DNA from: a virus
DNA: 53,897 nucleotides
Direction: 5' to 3' (one strand)
IMG/VR virus record: IMGVR_UViG_3300013094_000063
Location: 1-53,897 of that record
The notes under the pieces are model-generated. The model was not told where the DNA came from. It did no database searches and saw nothing but the letters and a program-made list of their open reading frames with translations. A program made the position numbers and the translations under genes. Below are positions 34,001 through 42,417 of the stretch, piece after piece; position 1 is the stretch's first letter, and every line of letters begins with the position of its first letter.

Positions 34001-37000
34001 TGAATTTAATCTAGCAAAATAAATTCCGTCGGTAGAAGTAGTAGCCGAGATAATACAGACACCCGCCTGTCTATTGACAAACAAATTATCTTTAGGGAAA
34101 GGTGTTCCGTTGGCCAGTAATAAACTGTATTCATAAAACGTATCAAATAGATTGTCTACAACGCTTTCTTTATAGGAATATTTTATCTGGTCGGCGAAAG
34201 GGCTCAGTGTGATGACATTATTGGCAGCCCAGTTCTGTGTGGTCCAATATAAAAATTCTTTTCCTGAAAATTCCCAATTGATAACATCATTGATCTTGCT
34301 GTTATATTCATCAAATATAAATCCTTGATCTTTCAACCAAGCGCCGTATCCCACTATGATATCATATACTGCCTGTATAGAACCGAATTCCATACCATAG
34401 GGAATCTCTTTTACCACACTGTCAAACTTGTTAGCTATCTGGACAGCGGCACCTCCTGTGGTAGGTAGACCCGGTAACATCTGATAGTAATCTGAATTAA
34501 AACTAGATTCTGCTTGATGACTGATTTTTACTCTATAGTAAGAACCGCCATATGATACGATCTGTCCAGCCTGATAAAACAGGCCACCAGCTCCAACAGC
34601 CGTGGTAGTTTCGACTCCGGTTAACAGACTTCCACCGGCAACAGAACCGTTGGTCCATACTACATAGGGTTCGCTGACACCTCCTACTGTGATAGAAGGA
34701 GTATTGGATGTGCGGATCGGAGTATAGACGCTGAAATAAGGAGACTGCGTGTCGTATCCCTTGATCACAAAAGTTCCATTAGGAGTCTTCTGTACCACCA
34801 TTCCTGATATGCTGGCAGAAATAATAGGATTGCTGACATTCAATCGCAGTGTATAATCTTCAATAGGCAATATAGCACCGGGACTGTTGCTGTTTGGTTC
34901 GTAAGCATCTATGGTAATCTGTAGTTTGTCTTTGCTGACGAATCCACCTACCTTATAAAATAGATTAAAATTAGCATAGCTTAGGTCACTGCGTAATTCT
35001 GAAATATAGTTCTTTGTACGGCGGCTACCTACTTCACTGATCAATTGACTGTATCCGCTGGTCAACTTAGCATTTTCGCCGTGTATGACTAGATCTGTAA
35101 AATTAAAAAATGCGTTGTTACTATAGGTCCACTGACCAGCAATGTTTTTACTGACTCTACTGAGATCATACATCAGTGCGGCGTAGGTAGCTGGTTTAGT
35201 CAGAGCCAATAGGCGTTGTACGGCAAAGGGATAATAACTGCTTCGTCTCCAGGCTGTTTCAACCGGTGCTTGATCTCCGAACTGCCAATTCTGTCTGCGG
35301 TTATATATAGTTACGTTCTGTATCAAAGTAGAAGGATCTACGAGATTTCCACTGATGTCAACGGGAACCAATCCATTTTCTATGATTCCAGGTCTAGCGT
35401 AGACGCTGTAGGTGCCAGCACGCGGGCCCTGACGTATGATTCCTGCTTCAACATCCTGCCATAGAGATTGATATTTTCCTGCATACTCACCTATCCACCA
35501 ATCTGGTTCTTCTGTAAAACCAAACATTTCCCAAGGATTGGTATGAGGGCGATCAGTATCGTATAGATATTTGTAGATACCTCTCCAATAACCTCCTACG
35601 TGTATCCCCAAGGAAGGAATATAACCTCCGAGATAATTCCAGGTAAATGGATCAGCTTCGTCAAATATGGTATTGGCAGTATAATCAACTCCGTTGAGAC
35701 CGGACCACTTGATGAATCCTGACTCCAGTATGTCGGTAGCTTCGCTGAAGCTATATTGACTATTCCTAAAAGCACCCGGAATAACCGAATTGATGTCAAA
35801 CAACTCTGCTCTATACTGTGATTTAATATTGTTATAGATACGTTTTTCAAATTCTAATAATACATCATCTCTGAAGTCATCAAATGCCACTGTGATACTA
35901 CCATCGTGACCTTGTATCACTGTCCTCGGAACCACATAGGTATCGTCTACATATTTTGTTGGATAAAAGCTCGGATATAGTCCCAATTTAGTCGGCGTTG
36001 GAGGCACATAGCAACCGCTGGTATTTGGATATTCTACTACAGTAACGACGTCTCCTTCAGACAACTGTACAAGTACTGTGACGAAAGAGTCGTGTTCTAC
36101 GAAGACATAATCTCGATTCAATACCAACTGTACTCCGTTTAGATAGACCAATACAGAACGTAGATTCAATTCTGTAGTAGAAAACGGACTGCTGATACTG
36201 AAGACATAGTTAGATCTCGTCACGGTATAGGAATTGACCGTCTTATCAGTACCGTGTCCTATCATATCTGATATGTAGTAGGAACTCTGAGGAGTTTTAT
36301 CTTGATTTATTACAGATAAGATTTCGTCGAGAAGAGCCGTTGGATCCTGTTGATCTGTTACTCTATTCATCTGTGCTATGATCTGACTCTTATATTGATT
36401 ATAGTCATTGGCAACAGAATTTATAGCATCAATGATGCTGTGTTCTTTTTTTCCTACGAACATGTCAGCAAAGGCAATAGGATTGATATTAGATATCAAT
36501 CGTGTACCATATTGACTTATATTGGTCAAATCTCTTAGATTACTGGCTCCTGGAAACGATCCCACAAACCCAGGAATCCGTTCAACCATAGTATGTACGT
36601 GATCGCTAAGTTCTGAAAGAGTAAACTGTGAGATCGGACCATTCAACGGATTATTTGTAAGACCTAGAGGTGGTTCATAATATCCGCTAGATGTGATAGA
36701 AGCAGTGGTATAGAATTTCAACAATACATTGGTGCCAGTGTTTAACGTGCTGTTGAAATTTATCTGATAGGTTCCAGAACTAACAGTAGTAAAGGTAGCA
36801 TCATTAGGTAATATTTTAGTGTCTAGATAAGCTTCATATTCAAAAGTCGCAGGAGTTTCTATTGCCGATACTGCGATAGAATTGGTAGCAGTGATTACAG
36901 TTTGGAACTGTATAATAGGTACACTATAGTCGGTTGATGTAGACCATACATTCACATATTGTTCGCCACCTGTGTGTACAAATTTCAAATAAGTCTGACT

Positions 37001-38512
37001 TGCGGGAATCACGGTGACATTCTGAGATCCTGCCACTACGGCGATGGTATCTGTCATAAAATAATTTGAAAACAGATAGTCGCCCTGTTCTACAGCATTG
37101 CGATATTTTAGAGGAAATCCTAGATACGGATCACTGGTTCCGGTCCCTAGAGTATATCCGAATATCTTCGATCCTAGGAAATTACTAGGAAGATTGATTT
37201 TATCGCTATAGCTTATACCTTGATCAGTAAACAGATCAAACAGGGGTGCTTGATTTAGCGAAGTGTGCTGTTGAGACAGCTGCCAATTGACGCCGTTGTA
37301 CCACCAATCAGTTCCGTTGTTTTCTACTCCAAGGTCGATAGTTACCTGAGATCCCACTGCTACTGTAGTTGACTCGACTAACTCTAATTGATAAGTTCCT
37401 GCTGTGACATTGACTTCGTAGATCATCTCGGGATTAGGAGAAGCATTGAATATTATCCTATTGCCCTTTTGTAACAATACTTGATCAATGTAGTAGCCAA
37501 AAGTACCATTGATCACAGAGGGGTCAACTATGGTATTGTCAATGAATTCGATATTGGGAATACCAATGGTTCCATGATTATATAATTTTAGATCCGCGGC
37601 AAATTCTATGATAGGACGCTGTGCTCTATATTCTGAAGGATATTCGACCAATCTACCCTGTGCCTCAGCAGTTATACGGATCACATCAGAATGTACCCAT
37701 CGATTATATCTGCTCCAGGAATTGATATCTCGACTGGCCCGATTGATAGTTATGTATTCCGGAATTAGAGGAAGCTTTTCTGTGTCATCAAATTTATAGT
37801 AGTCAAAATCGTATGTGCCAAATCTGTCCTTGAACTGACTAGCAATGGGTTCAGGCGTGATCAATGTTTCTACATCTACTAGTCTAATACCTTGATCTGT
37901 TCCCACACCTTCTACAAAATATGATTTTTGATAATACTGCGTACCTTCGAGCTCAGTATTGATAAATTTTAATCGTAATCCGTTGGTTAAGGTTAATCCA
38001 GTGCTGGGGTTGGTGTAGGTCTGTTGGCCTAAGATGTTTTCTACGATGGTAATTAGATCTTCGTTGACCGGAATCTCGTCTGGTCCTTCGACCAACCAAT
38101 AGTATTCTTGATAGTTGATCAATTTGTCCCAGTCGATCCAAGGATTATAACTATAGAAATCACTGCGTAGCAGTCTATCTAGATTATTGGTCTTTCCACC
38201 TTTGACTGCTATTTCGTCAATTAGATCATCGAGAGCTATAACATCCTGTATTTCATAAACAGCATTGTTGACCACCAGTGCAGGAGTTAGTTGATAGTCT
38301 CTGCGTAGGGGAAGACTTTCTGGTATGTAGACATCACTGGTAGAAACATAGTTAGGTGTATTTTTAGATCCTATATATCCGCTGATGCGTTCTAGCTGTG
38401 CTGGTCGAATCCATTGATCAAGAGTAGCGGATAAAAATTTAGAATTTTTATCAGTTCTTAGGTATTCAGGTAAAAAATTTATCGAACTTATTGTGCTGGT
38501 ACTAGCGGCCAT
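25070..38512 (-). CDS. Giant virion structural protein, 4480 aa
   Basis: A quarter of the window in one frame. The N-terminus reads SINFLPEYLRTDKNSKFLSATLDQW, with WIDWDKLINYQEYYWLVEGP near 130. About residues 1975-2410 contain repeats like integrin FG-GAP blades: FGSAVAYDD...IFAGAP, WGHSISGSSDGTVIAVGAP, FGSHVEVSADGSYLIVSA, HGFSLQIAQDNTIFVGAP, suggesting a beta-propeller. About 2830-2885 and 3190-3245 carry paired NPGxGYxxxPTV-type beta units. The rest is beta-rich with many Tyr and Asn. It lies between gp6 and the tail fibres with spacing of a few bases on each side, so a baseplate-rim or long-fibre base role is likely. Giant structural proteins near gp6 occur in other environmental T4-like phages; exact function unknown. 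Confidence 0.8.
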   Translation of the reverse strand: MAASTSTISSINFLPEYLRTDKNSKFLSATLDQWIRPAQLERISGYIGSKNTPNYVSTSDVYIPESLPLRRDYQLTPALVVNNAVYEIQDVIALDDLIDEIAVKGGKTNNLDRLLRSDFYSYNPWIDWDKLINYQEYYWLVEGPDEIPVNEDLITIVENILGQQTYTNPSTGLTLTNGLRLKFINTELEGTQYYQKSYFVEGVGTDQGIRLVDVETLITPEPIASQFKDRFGTYDFDYYKFDDTEKLPLIPEYITINRASRDINSWSRYNRWVHSDVIRITAEAQGRLVEYPSEYRAQRPIIEFAADLKLYNHGTIGIPNIEFIDNTIVDPSVINGTFGYYIDQVLLQKGNRIIFNASPNPEMIYEVNVTAGTYQLELVESTTVAVGSQVTIDLGVENNGTDWWYNGVNWQLSQQHTSLNQAPLFDLFTDQGISYSDKINLPSNFLGSKIFGYTLGTGTSDPYLGFPLKYRNAVEQGDYLFSNYFMTDTIAVVAGSQNVTVIPASQTYLKFVHTGGEQYVNVWSTSTDYSVPIIQFQTVITATNSIAVSAIETPATFEYEAYLDTKILPNDATFTTVSSGTYQINFNSTLNTGTNVLLKFYTTASITSSGYYEPPLGLTNNPLNGPISQFTLSELSDHVHTMVERIPGFVGSFPGASNLRDLTNISQYGTRLISNINPIAFADMFVGKKEHSIIDAINSVANDYNQYKSQIIAQMNRVTDQQDPTALLDEILSVINQDKTPQSSYYISDMIGHGTDKTVNSYTVTRSNYVFSISSPFSTTELNLRSVLVYLNGVQLVLNRDYVFVEHDSFVTVLVQLSEGDVVTVVEYPNTSGCYVPPTPTKLGLYPSFYPTKYVDDTYVVPRTVIQGHDGSITVAFDDFRDDVLLEFEKRIYNNIKSQYRAELFDINSVIPGAFRNSQYSFSEATDILESGFIKWSGLNGVDYTANTIFDEADPFTWNYLGGYIPSLGIHVGGYWRGIYKYLYDTDRPHTNPWEMFGFTEEPDWWIGEYAGKYQSLWQDVEAGIIRQGPRAGTYSVYARPGIIENGLVPVDISGNLVDPSTLIQNVTIYNRRQNWQFGDQAPVETAWRRSSYYPFAVQRLLALTKPATYAALMYDLSRVSKNIAGQWTYSNNAFFNFTDLVIHGENAKLTSGYSQLISEVGSRRTKNYISELRSDLSYANFNLFYKVGGFVSKDKLQITIDAYEPNSNSPGAILPIEDYTLRLNVSNPIISASISGMVVQKTPNGTFVIKGYDTQSPYFSVYTPIRTSNTPSITVGGVSEPYVVWTNGSVAGGSLLTGVETTTAVGAGGLFYQAGQIVSYGGSYYRVKISHQAESSFNSDYYQMLPGLPTTGGAAVQIANKFDSVVKEIPYGMEFGSIQAVYDIIVGYGAWLKDQGFIFDEYNSKINDVINWEFSGKEFLYWTTQNWAANNVITLSPFADQIKYSYKESVVDNLFDTFYEYSLLLANGTPFPKDNLFVNRQAGVCIISATTSTDGIYFARLNSVQKEHSLVFNNATIFNDVIYDIETGYQQQRMKLSGFRTKDWTGDLYSPGFVYDDVEISNWKINTAYKSAQVVQYNGTYYSAKANLEPASTFDVTNWIALEQKPQGGLLPNFDYKINQFQDFYSLDIDNFDSSQQKMAQHLTGYTPRVYLNNIFTDPIAQYKFYQGFIREKGTRNAVQKLSKATVQNFQGTIDYNEEWAFRIGEYGSFSTYKELETTLVEGTFFENPQIINYVDSLPSGNSLIYYSTASNWAIVPDNYDPAHTFYTTTGTYILPTAGYARSDDVTYTVYNENSLLSITNNDMINLGDTAWLGFKQNGDWDILRYSLSQSSVVNAEIGVYGQEIIFTTDKPHGLSAGDIVSLVKYTSQLNGVYIVQSIVSNNQFSIASTIQTIDSTLSIGAGQIYKFSTARAKTFDTLPNDAELLSLPEGSLFWVDSDLEDGKGRWTVYNKIQNYYPMPVTNGIKGYNEQLGYSISKIGGDRLFMVGSPTCPDPIKNYAGYGKVTAYVKVNGNPIPRFRYFLNPDENRPYYNQTVSTATGFGSAVAYDDYQYPGTNSGLIFAGAPKTSYAYSTATMVGAVNSAVVRTTVGASASSYVEQGLVTISSIDPVSNEETRLLTLISPYPQSREHFGSGLYVQLNTSSKLLLVSAPGDTTSVGSVYAYRVGSFTTGSTTTLVINYINSLTTVASTPGMQWGHSISGSSDGTVIAVGAPGYNDRTGLVHIFNGTATSQVIQSPFLAGGGFGSHVEVSADGSYLIVSALDEYSYSDNNQSYGRVAIYQNNNGSFNTATVQILDNPLVNSKMKFGHDIVINDSLDILVISALGTDYINTTFDENQIRNIGGKKIVSTVSTIDDSGTTDFFTEVERTGTVYVYNRKHNRFVLSEELPPHDAYQGLDHGFSLQIAQDNTIFVGAPAIDNQSTGSFFYQYFSTSTAALSWEAYRSQEDLVDISTIQRLVLIDTYNEKVINYLETIDPAKGYISGLADQEIKYKSLFDPAVYAVGSTGTVVNPSTNWTDDHVGDLWWDLSTVKYQWYEQGDLEYRKNNWGSTFPGSSIDVYEWVGSSLLPSQWSSQADTVTGLTQGISGQPKYPDDSSVAVKQTYDPITDSLSNYYYYWVKNTVVVPATNSRRISAYQVASIIADPLAYGLQYATPISADAMALANIGSTPVGTRINLNISMDLNPDNVPRHTEWLLLQENSQTSLPNSLLEKKLLDSLIGHDSQGNLVPDPALNPRQAHGVGIRPRQGLFVDRFQALRNLLDFTNGILINLPITGNYSFENLNKSESVPDQYSHQWDQVVETLSDRDAVNTRAFTVNTIANLTATIYDGQVVSVDIVNPGYGYLISPTVQITGDSTTPAVITTEINELGQIVSATIVEAGSGYYSAPELTVRGYTVIVLSDSEAGGRWSKHTWDAYNNRWARIHTQSYNTTLYWDYVDYSSTGFNQYKIIDYTVDSTYELSTLVEAVPGQYIKIKNIGNGLSAIVTPTSSTYGTFSNNYDLLWKQNGTIQLSNNLWDVPDSQLGFDEYNNFDTTLYNQAPDLELEYILSALKNNIFVDELKINWNRFFFTAVKYALYEQKLLDWAFKTTFINVVNYAGNLDQRPVYKLTNSAYFEDYINEVKPYHTQIRNFITNQTTLDLEYSYNTDFDLPSYYNLTDGAFETVEVNSTLTNVYPWKSWSDNYSYSVSAINVINPGSKYTSVPAIEISSPDLASGTTATAQAYIGGGKIYLIEVVDPGSGYTQTPTVSIVGGTTGTTATVSLNLVNGRIRTNTIDIKFDRISSASQIGNVDVVDEFYCDGSNSEFVLSWLAQADKQTIDVTLDNDLVLIADYTIKYYTSSYNGYNKKYSKLVFLNYIPKRDQIVVIRYKKNVELMSAVERIGYFTSVTDFSTVTSGLTYTGMQLQGARFDHTSAWTEPYPAYDTFAWNDAVSDYSVITSITTSSSIGNVTTVELTSVAGIKLYQYANVIGYDTTPFTTSSVMVIGINTLTNTVTINSVVGSRRDIPAGTSIEFWSNNTDFSILDVATSATSWNNSNSSSWMTYLGIQPNDFALNTATGLYLLGGNVNSNNLMVDGDGFYTDNIGFIPEELISGQATDSLGINVYTKGPTGAPLVFSSYFGMAANTTISIKLDILPPNSNSIGVIVNLENTFDNTVLEYNSSTNWTSTNQFSIDWANSLLIVAPQPYIAVVGYTIITVEGTEYVDYSYQSTTVGTDSIQLRSLGAYDSLLKSAYVTLDGVGISQEVSTSTPYYELTTVDAVANRRTAVNIYNVSTASAHLAQAWFFDSDYKSFNEIQKQSFVYDGSTSSFIMTYPPGTTGPAEGNMIVDVINDQGTKRLMPPDIAYYQYTGVTTTFNIPTSFGTYRDPFTNLNVRAYKNGQLLAYGYDYTLADSTIVAIPGVLAYGDTLAIISYALNDALNYDFRVKGNNLILSTDPGQTPATPLNPGDLITVITFNQQDSLLMETQIFSGNTSGAYQVSRPVINSNYLWVSVNGEFLINKIDFVVLDDLRTVQVADQFTGDQVKEVIITSVNSKGDPVLGYRIFTDMFNRTQFKRLSKQHTTYLTQPLYVYDTEIHVYDSSVLSSPIPSKRIPGVVIIDGERIEYYKISNNVLSQLRRGTLGTAPKHYSQIYTKVIDQGISQTISYAENIHRQTYINIGTTNTYIINTVSTTTYYDTKIVELSNGTGASIQSQTPYDNLVEVDFQINYGTVAISTATGAFDPADLTTYKTGSGSIEIDIPAQPNDGSYVVQAWFIGQGDPGTSVPYIFRNDGITLQTQPVDSSIPLSAEDQVAVYYGGRLLRKTGIFHQDTNKAYDSPSVPSTTATVASVFNLPVTNVLNTAYITTDTNQVWVYTRSNRLDSYLGYEYQGLSYLPPEFTVDLETQQLTLNIPEALESHLPVRVDIVKRDYAAITEWNDRDPMNPGNTLSLMQSTSTQALFLQNQPSELPDAYYYGGDPDLTDKSGFALTLSNGDPLEDK

Positions 38513-38516
38513 TTAT

Positions 38517-41500
38517 TCAGCTTCCGTTGGTAATAATTGATTGTGTAGAATTTAGTTGACTGGCCGTAATCGCACTGATTACCTGTATATTGGCCGCTGT
38601 AGCTCCACTGATAAAAATCTCATTGCTTTGACAGGCTACTTCATATAAACTACCAAATCCATTATTTGAACTCAACGGAGTAATAATAAAATTAGTAATA
38701 TCCGGCGTCATTATGTTCATAACATAGGTGCTTAGTTCACTAAAATAAAAACTCTGACCAAAGTCCCAATTTTCTAATGCAAAGAAATTATTGATAGCGT
38801 TTAGTATTCTCGAGATGATATTGTTAGAACTAGCAGTGCTTGAGGGACTCTGTACAGCTTTGAATATAGCCTGCAGGCTTAAATCAGCAGTACTGCCAAA
38901 TAAGACTCGATAACTGACTGGCTGATAGACTATTTGATCACTGATAGATTTTACTGGTTCTAATTGACCGTTGTAGTTGCTTTCGAGACTAGCACTGGTA
39001 GGAAGGCTAGGCTTGGTACCTGTTCCAGATATTAACCAATTCCTAAATGCCGTGTCGTAATCAGCTGTTAGTATATAAATGTCTATGATATTACTCTTGG
39101 CAGGATCTATCCTTACTTCTTCTCCGGTGTTGTGGACATAGTGGAATTTTATTCCCGATCTACCCGGATAGGCCTTGTATCTATATTCATAGGTCCATGG
39201 GTCTAGGGAGTTGATGGCTGTGGGTGTATAGCTCTTAACCACATTATAACTGGGGTCATAGAAATAAAATAGATCTCCATATTGTGCAGATATCAATTCA
39301 TTATTGATAGCAAATGCGGCATCATTTGGAGTGGCATAATTGCCGTTTACTGTACCAGTATAGAGCTGATAGGTGATGCCATCACTGGCCAATTGGAAAT
39401 AGATGTAGTTGGGTATAAAAGCGAGACCGGCAGCGTCATAGACAGCATTGGTATTGGTTCCAACTATGTCTACAAAGGCATCTGGATTGTCTATCTGTTT
39501 GGTCTGAGAATTTTCGTAAAAACTGACCTTGACACGCTTAGGTTCAACGTAGCCATCTGGCTGTACGATGGAATCATCGATCTGCCAGATTAGATCTTGT
39601 CCTAGTCCTAGGGCATTGTTGTTGGGTTGTGTGTTGATTGATAAGACATCAATCTGATCTTTGATGACCTTGTTATCTGTAAAATCATAATTTGTCGTGG
39701 TTTTATCTACATAAAAAGCCGTTTGATTTTCACTTTCAAATATATAATCTATGAATCTATATCGTACCTTGTAGGCATCTCCAATCCAATTAAATGATAT
39801 CAACCAGCTGGCGTCGAGATTAAGATTTTCTAGATTCCTATGATAATCTAGACTGAAGGGACTAGATAGATCTAGATTGGTATCTGTGATTATAGCCCAG
39901 GTCCTACTGACGATGTCAAATGTCAAACCAAAGTTGCGTTGATTTAGACAGAGGCTTACCAACTGTGATTCAAAGGCATAGGTATAGTTGTTGACAAATA
40001 TCGGTATGATCTGTGTCAGCAGAGCACCGTCAGGTATCACCGAACTCAACACCAAAGGTCCTTGACCATTACTGAGATTACCTAGTCCTCCATTGGATCC
40101 GTCGCCTATGACCTGACTGATAGTGGTCCAGGTTCCATTGTCGAACTGTAATAGGGCACCCTGTATGGCATAGATTAGATTATTATTGGCATATGATCCT
40201 AGAGACTGAGGAGCGTTGTTGTTGTCGGCATCATATAGATAACCCTGGCTCTGTCCTGCAACACTGTTGCTTAGATGCCAGTGGAAATTAAAATCGCTCA
40301 TCAAGGCACGAGGCCATTTGTCTAGATAAAATGATCTCAACCCTGCGTTTAACAGTAGAGGTTCGATTTGTTTTTTAATAACAACAAATATGTCATTTTT
40401 ACTAGTAAATGTAAATTGGAAATTTTCTTCTTGTTGAGATTTATACAGTATCCCATCTGAAGCAAAGATATTGGTCGAACTGTATCTACCTGTTATGTCG
40501 CTAAGGTCAAAATATTTGCTCAGTCCGCTGGTGGTACGAGCCAGGCTTTTTATCCGCAGAATATCGGTACTGACTGTCAAGGGAGTTATGTTATAGTCCT
40601 CAGCTGTGATCATACGATTCTGTGTGTAGTAGGCCTGAGGAGCATTGGTCTGTATGCTGGCATTTGTCTCAGCGGCGGTGGCATTACTGACAGTATATTG
40701 TAGAGCCAGTGTCAGTGTCAGTGTTTGGGCTTGACCTGATTTGTTATAGTAAGGAACTTTCAATGCTATACCGCTCATCTGTGAAGGCGTGATAGAATAA
40801 CTCAGTCCGTTGCTGACACGATAGAACAATTGGAATTGACCTTTAGGAAGATTGCCGAAGCTACCATCAGCAAAATTTAGATCGATCTGATCTTGATCTC
40901 TAGTACGCACACTGTAGATGTTTCTAGTCTGTTGATTTAGATTGTTATAGATCACATTGTTGCCTGTGGTGTTGGGAACCTGTGTCCATAGATTAGAATA
41001 ATTGCCATTGGCGTCTAACTGCCATAACCACACGTCTGTATTGTTGATATTAGAAGCATTGACTCCGACGATTTCATTAGGTACCGGAGTATCTATGTTG
41101 AAGTTGACCGCATTCAACGATCCCTGCTTGAACAACAAGAAAAATCCTGTACCAGCACTGCCAGATCCATTGTTGTCATTCTGATACAGGAAGCTGAGAG
41201 GATTTCTTGGAACAGGTACCTGCTCATAGATATAGGTCTGTCCTAGAAATGTAGCAGGGATGATTTCAAATGCGGTGGCAACTCCGCCAACAGTTTTTGA
41301 AAAACTATAAGCAGGCACATCGGTATTACTGCTGTTGAAACTGTATTCTTCAGTGAGTATTCCACCTATGGTATCTCTGCCTTGCGGGTTTCCAAAAGCA
41401 TAACCACCGCTCATAGCAGAATTTAATAAGGTGATGAATTGGCTATACCAACCAGAATTAGTAGCATCATTCCACTGTATCTGTGTATTAGCTAAATTTG

Positions 41501-41903
41501 TTCCGTTGCTGTCAAAGACGTTGTCGGTGGTAGCGATACCTACTATTTTTAGTAGCCCTGTAGCGGGTGTATTTCTTTTAGGTACATAGCTGACTAGCTG
41601 TGCCAGTCGCAAGATGCTGTCACGACGCTGTGCTGTTTCGAGGAAATTTTCCCGGGCATTGAGATCAATACGGAAACTGAGATTCTGACCTAGATAGGCG
41701 ATCAATTCCACCAAGGCCATGTATTCGCTAGAATCTATGTAGTCATTGAAATCTTCTGGATATGTCTGCTGTAGATAATTGATCATGCTACGGCGCAGTG
41801 TTTCAAAGTCATAGCTCTGGAAGTCTGCGTTGCGGAAGGATTGGTATATCTTGACCCAATCTTCGGCCACTAGTAGTTTAGAATTGGTAGCTGGAATAGT
41901 CAT
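38517..41903 (-). CDS. 6: Baseplate wedge protein gp6-like, 1128 aa
   Basis: The N-terminus matches the T4 gp6 type: SFRNADFQSYDFETLRRSMI, then DDYIDSSEYMALVELIAYLGQN-like sequence (YIDSSEYMALVELIAYLG), FRIDLNARENFLETAQRRDS and LAQLVSYVPKRN. gp6 forms the inner iris of the baseplate wedges that dilates at infection. At 1128 aa it is far longer than T4 gp6 (660 aa); the added part is beta-rich and lies in the middle and C-terminal half. Only a weak AAAAGAAAACC precedes the ATG; a candidate late promoter lies 20 nt upstream. Followed by the giant protein at a 4-nt gap. Confidence 0.9.
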   Translation of the reverse strand: MTIPATNSKLLVAEDWVKIYQSFRNADFQSYDFETLRRSMINYLQQTYPEDFNDYIDSSEYMALVELIAYLGQNLSFRIDLNARENFLETAQRRDSILRLAQLVSYVPKRNTPATGLLKIVGIATTDNVFDSNGTNLANTQIQWNDATNSGWYSQFITLLNSAMSGGYAFGNPQGRDTIGGILTEEYSFNSSNTDVPAYSFSKTVGGVATAFEIIPATFLGQTYIYEQVPVPRNPLSFLYQNDNNGSGSAGTGFFLLFKQGSLNAVNFNIDTPVPNEIVGVNASNINNTDVWLWQLDANGNYSNLWTQVPNTTGNNVIYNNLNQQTRNIYSVRTRDQDQIDLNFADGSFGNLPKGQFQLFYRVSNGLSYSITPSQMSGIALKVPYYNKSGQAQTLTLTLALQYTVSNATAAETNASIQTNAPQAYYTQNRMITAEDYNITPLTVSTDILRIKSLARTTSGLSKYFDLSDITGRYSSTNIFASDGILYKSQQEENFQFTFTSKNDIFVVIKKQIEPLLLNAGLRSFYLDKWPRALMSDFNFHWHLSNSVAGQSQGYLYDADNNNAPQSLGSYANNNLIYAIQGALLQFDNGTWTTISQVIGDGSNGGLGNLSNGQGPLVLSSVIPDGALLTQIIPIFVNNYTYAFESQLVSLCLNQRNFGLTFDIVSRTWAIITDTNLDLSSPFSLDYHRNLENLNLDASWLISFNWIGDAYKVRYRFIDYIFESENQTAFYVDKTTTNYDFTDNKVIKDQIDVLSINTQPNNNALGLGQDLIWQIDDSIVQPDGYVEPKRVKVSFYENSQTKQIDNPDAFVDIVGTNTNAVYDAAGLAFIPNYIYFQLASDGITYQLYTGTVNGNYATPNDAAFAINNELISAQYGDLFYFYDPSYNVVKSYTPTAINSLDPWTYEYRYKAYPGRSGIKFHYVHNTGEEVRIDPAKSNIIDIYILTADYDTAFRNWLISGTGTKPSLPTSASLESNYNGQLEPVKSISDQIVYQPVSYRVLFGSTADLSLQAIFKAVQSPSSTASSNNIISRILNAINNFFALENWDFGQSFYFSELSTYVMNIMTPDITNFIITPLSSNNGFGSLYEVACQSNEIFISGATAANIQVISAITASQLNSTQSIITNGS

Positions 41904-41922
41904 GGTTTTCTTTTAGATAGCG

Positions 41923-41930
41923 TATTTATT
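41923..41930 (-). promoter_or_regulatory. Candidate late promoter (AATAAATA, minus strand)
   Basis: AATAAATA on the minus strand, between gene 25 and gene 6. RNA start near 41917 gives a 14-nt leader to ATG 41903. One mismatch to the T4 octamer. Confidence 0.5.
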
Positions 41931-41936
41931 AGTATA

Positions 41937-42410
41937 TTAACCTGGTGTATAATTACTACCGGTCACTGGAGTTTGTGATACTGAAAGGCCAATATTTTGA
42001 TCAAAGGTAAGTCTTAGATTGGAAGACTGGTCAGAGTTTACCAACTGTAGAGTTAATTCTAATAGATATCCCTGTTCATATTCTGTAATATCTATCTGTA
42101 AGGGAGTTACTCGAGGATCGCTGGTACATATCGAGGTTATGTCTTCTGACAATACCTGTCTAACATCTTCAGTCAATGGCTCCATCAAGAGGTCCCATAT
42201 GACACTACCGTAGGTGGGATTCATCAATCGCTCACCTCGACGAGTATTAAAATTATTGATTATATCCTGTTTGATGAGGTCAAAATCATAGAGACTAGAA
42301 TTCTTATTGCTATTATCGACACTGCTGAATCCTTTATAGAAATGGTCAGTTTTGACCGCAACCTCGTTGATGGCATTGGGTATATTAAGTTCGATATTTT
42401 TATATGGCAT
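41937..42410 (-). CDS. 25: Baseplate wedge protein gp25-like (GPW/gp25 family)
   Basis: 157 residues. gp25 is the sheath-initiating core wedge protein of contractile tails. Seen: YDFDLIKQDIINNFNTRRGERLMNPTYGSVIWDLLMEPL in order (about 42-82), which is the family core (RxGER-x-N-P-x-G-x-x), followed by VRQVLSEDITSI and a strand pair ITEYEQGYLLELTLQLV. Slightly longer than T4 gp25 (132 aa). Located between gp5 and gp6, as expected of a baseplate block. There is no ribosome binding site before ATG; AATAAATA at 42415-42422 is too close to act as a normal promoter. Confidence 0.92.
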   Translation of the reverse strand: MPYKNIELNIPNAINEVAVKTDHFYKGFSSVDNSNKNSSLYDFDLIKQDIINNFNTRRGERLMNPTYGSVIWDLLMEPLTEDVRQVLSEDITSICTSDPRVTPLQIDITEYEQGYLLELTLQLVNSDQSSNLRLTFDQNIGLSVSQTPVTGSNYTPG

Positions 42411-42417
42411 GAGGTAT

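Noticed and set aside
38505-38512. ATAAAT-type late motif at the giant gene start
   Set aside because: AATAAATG contains the start codon itself, so it cannot be a promoter for this gene.
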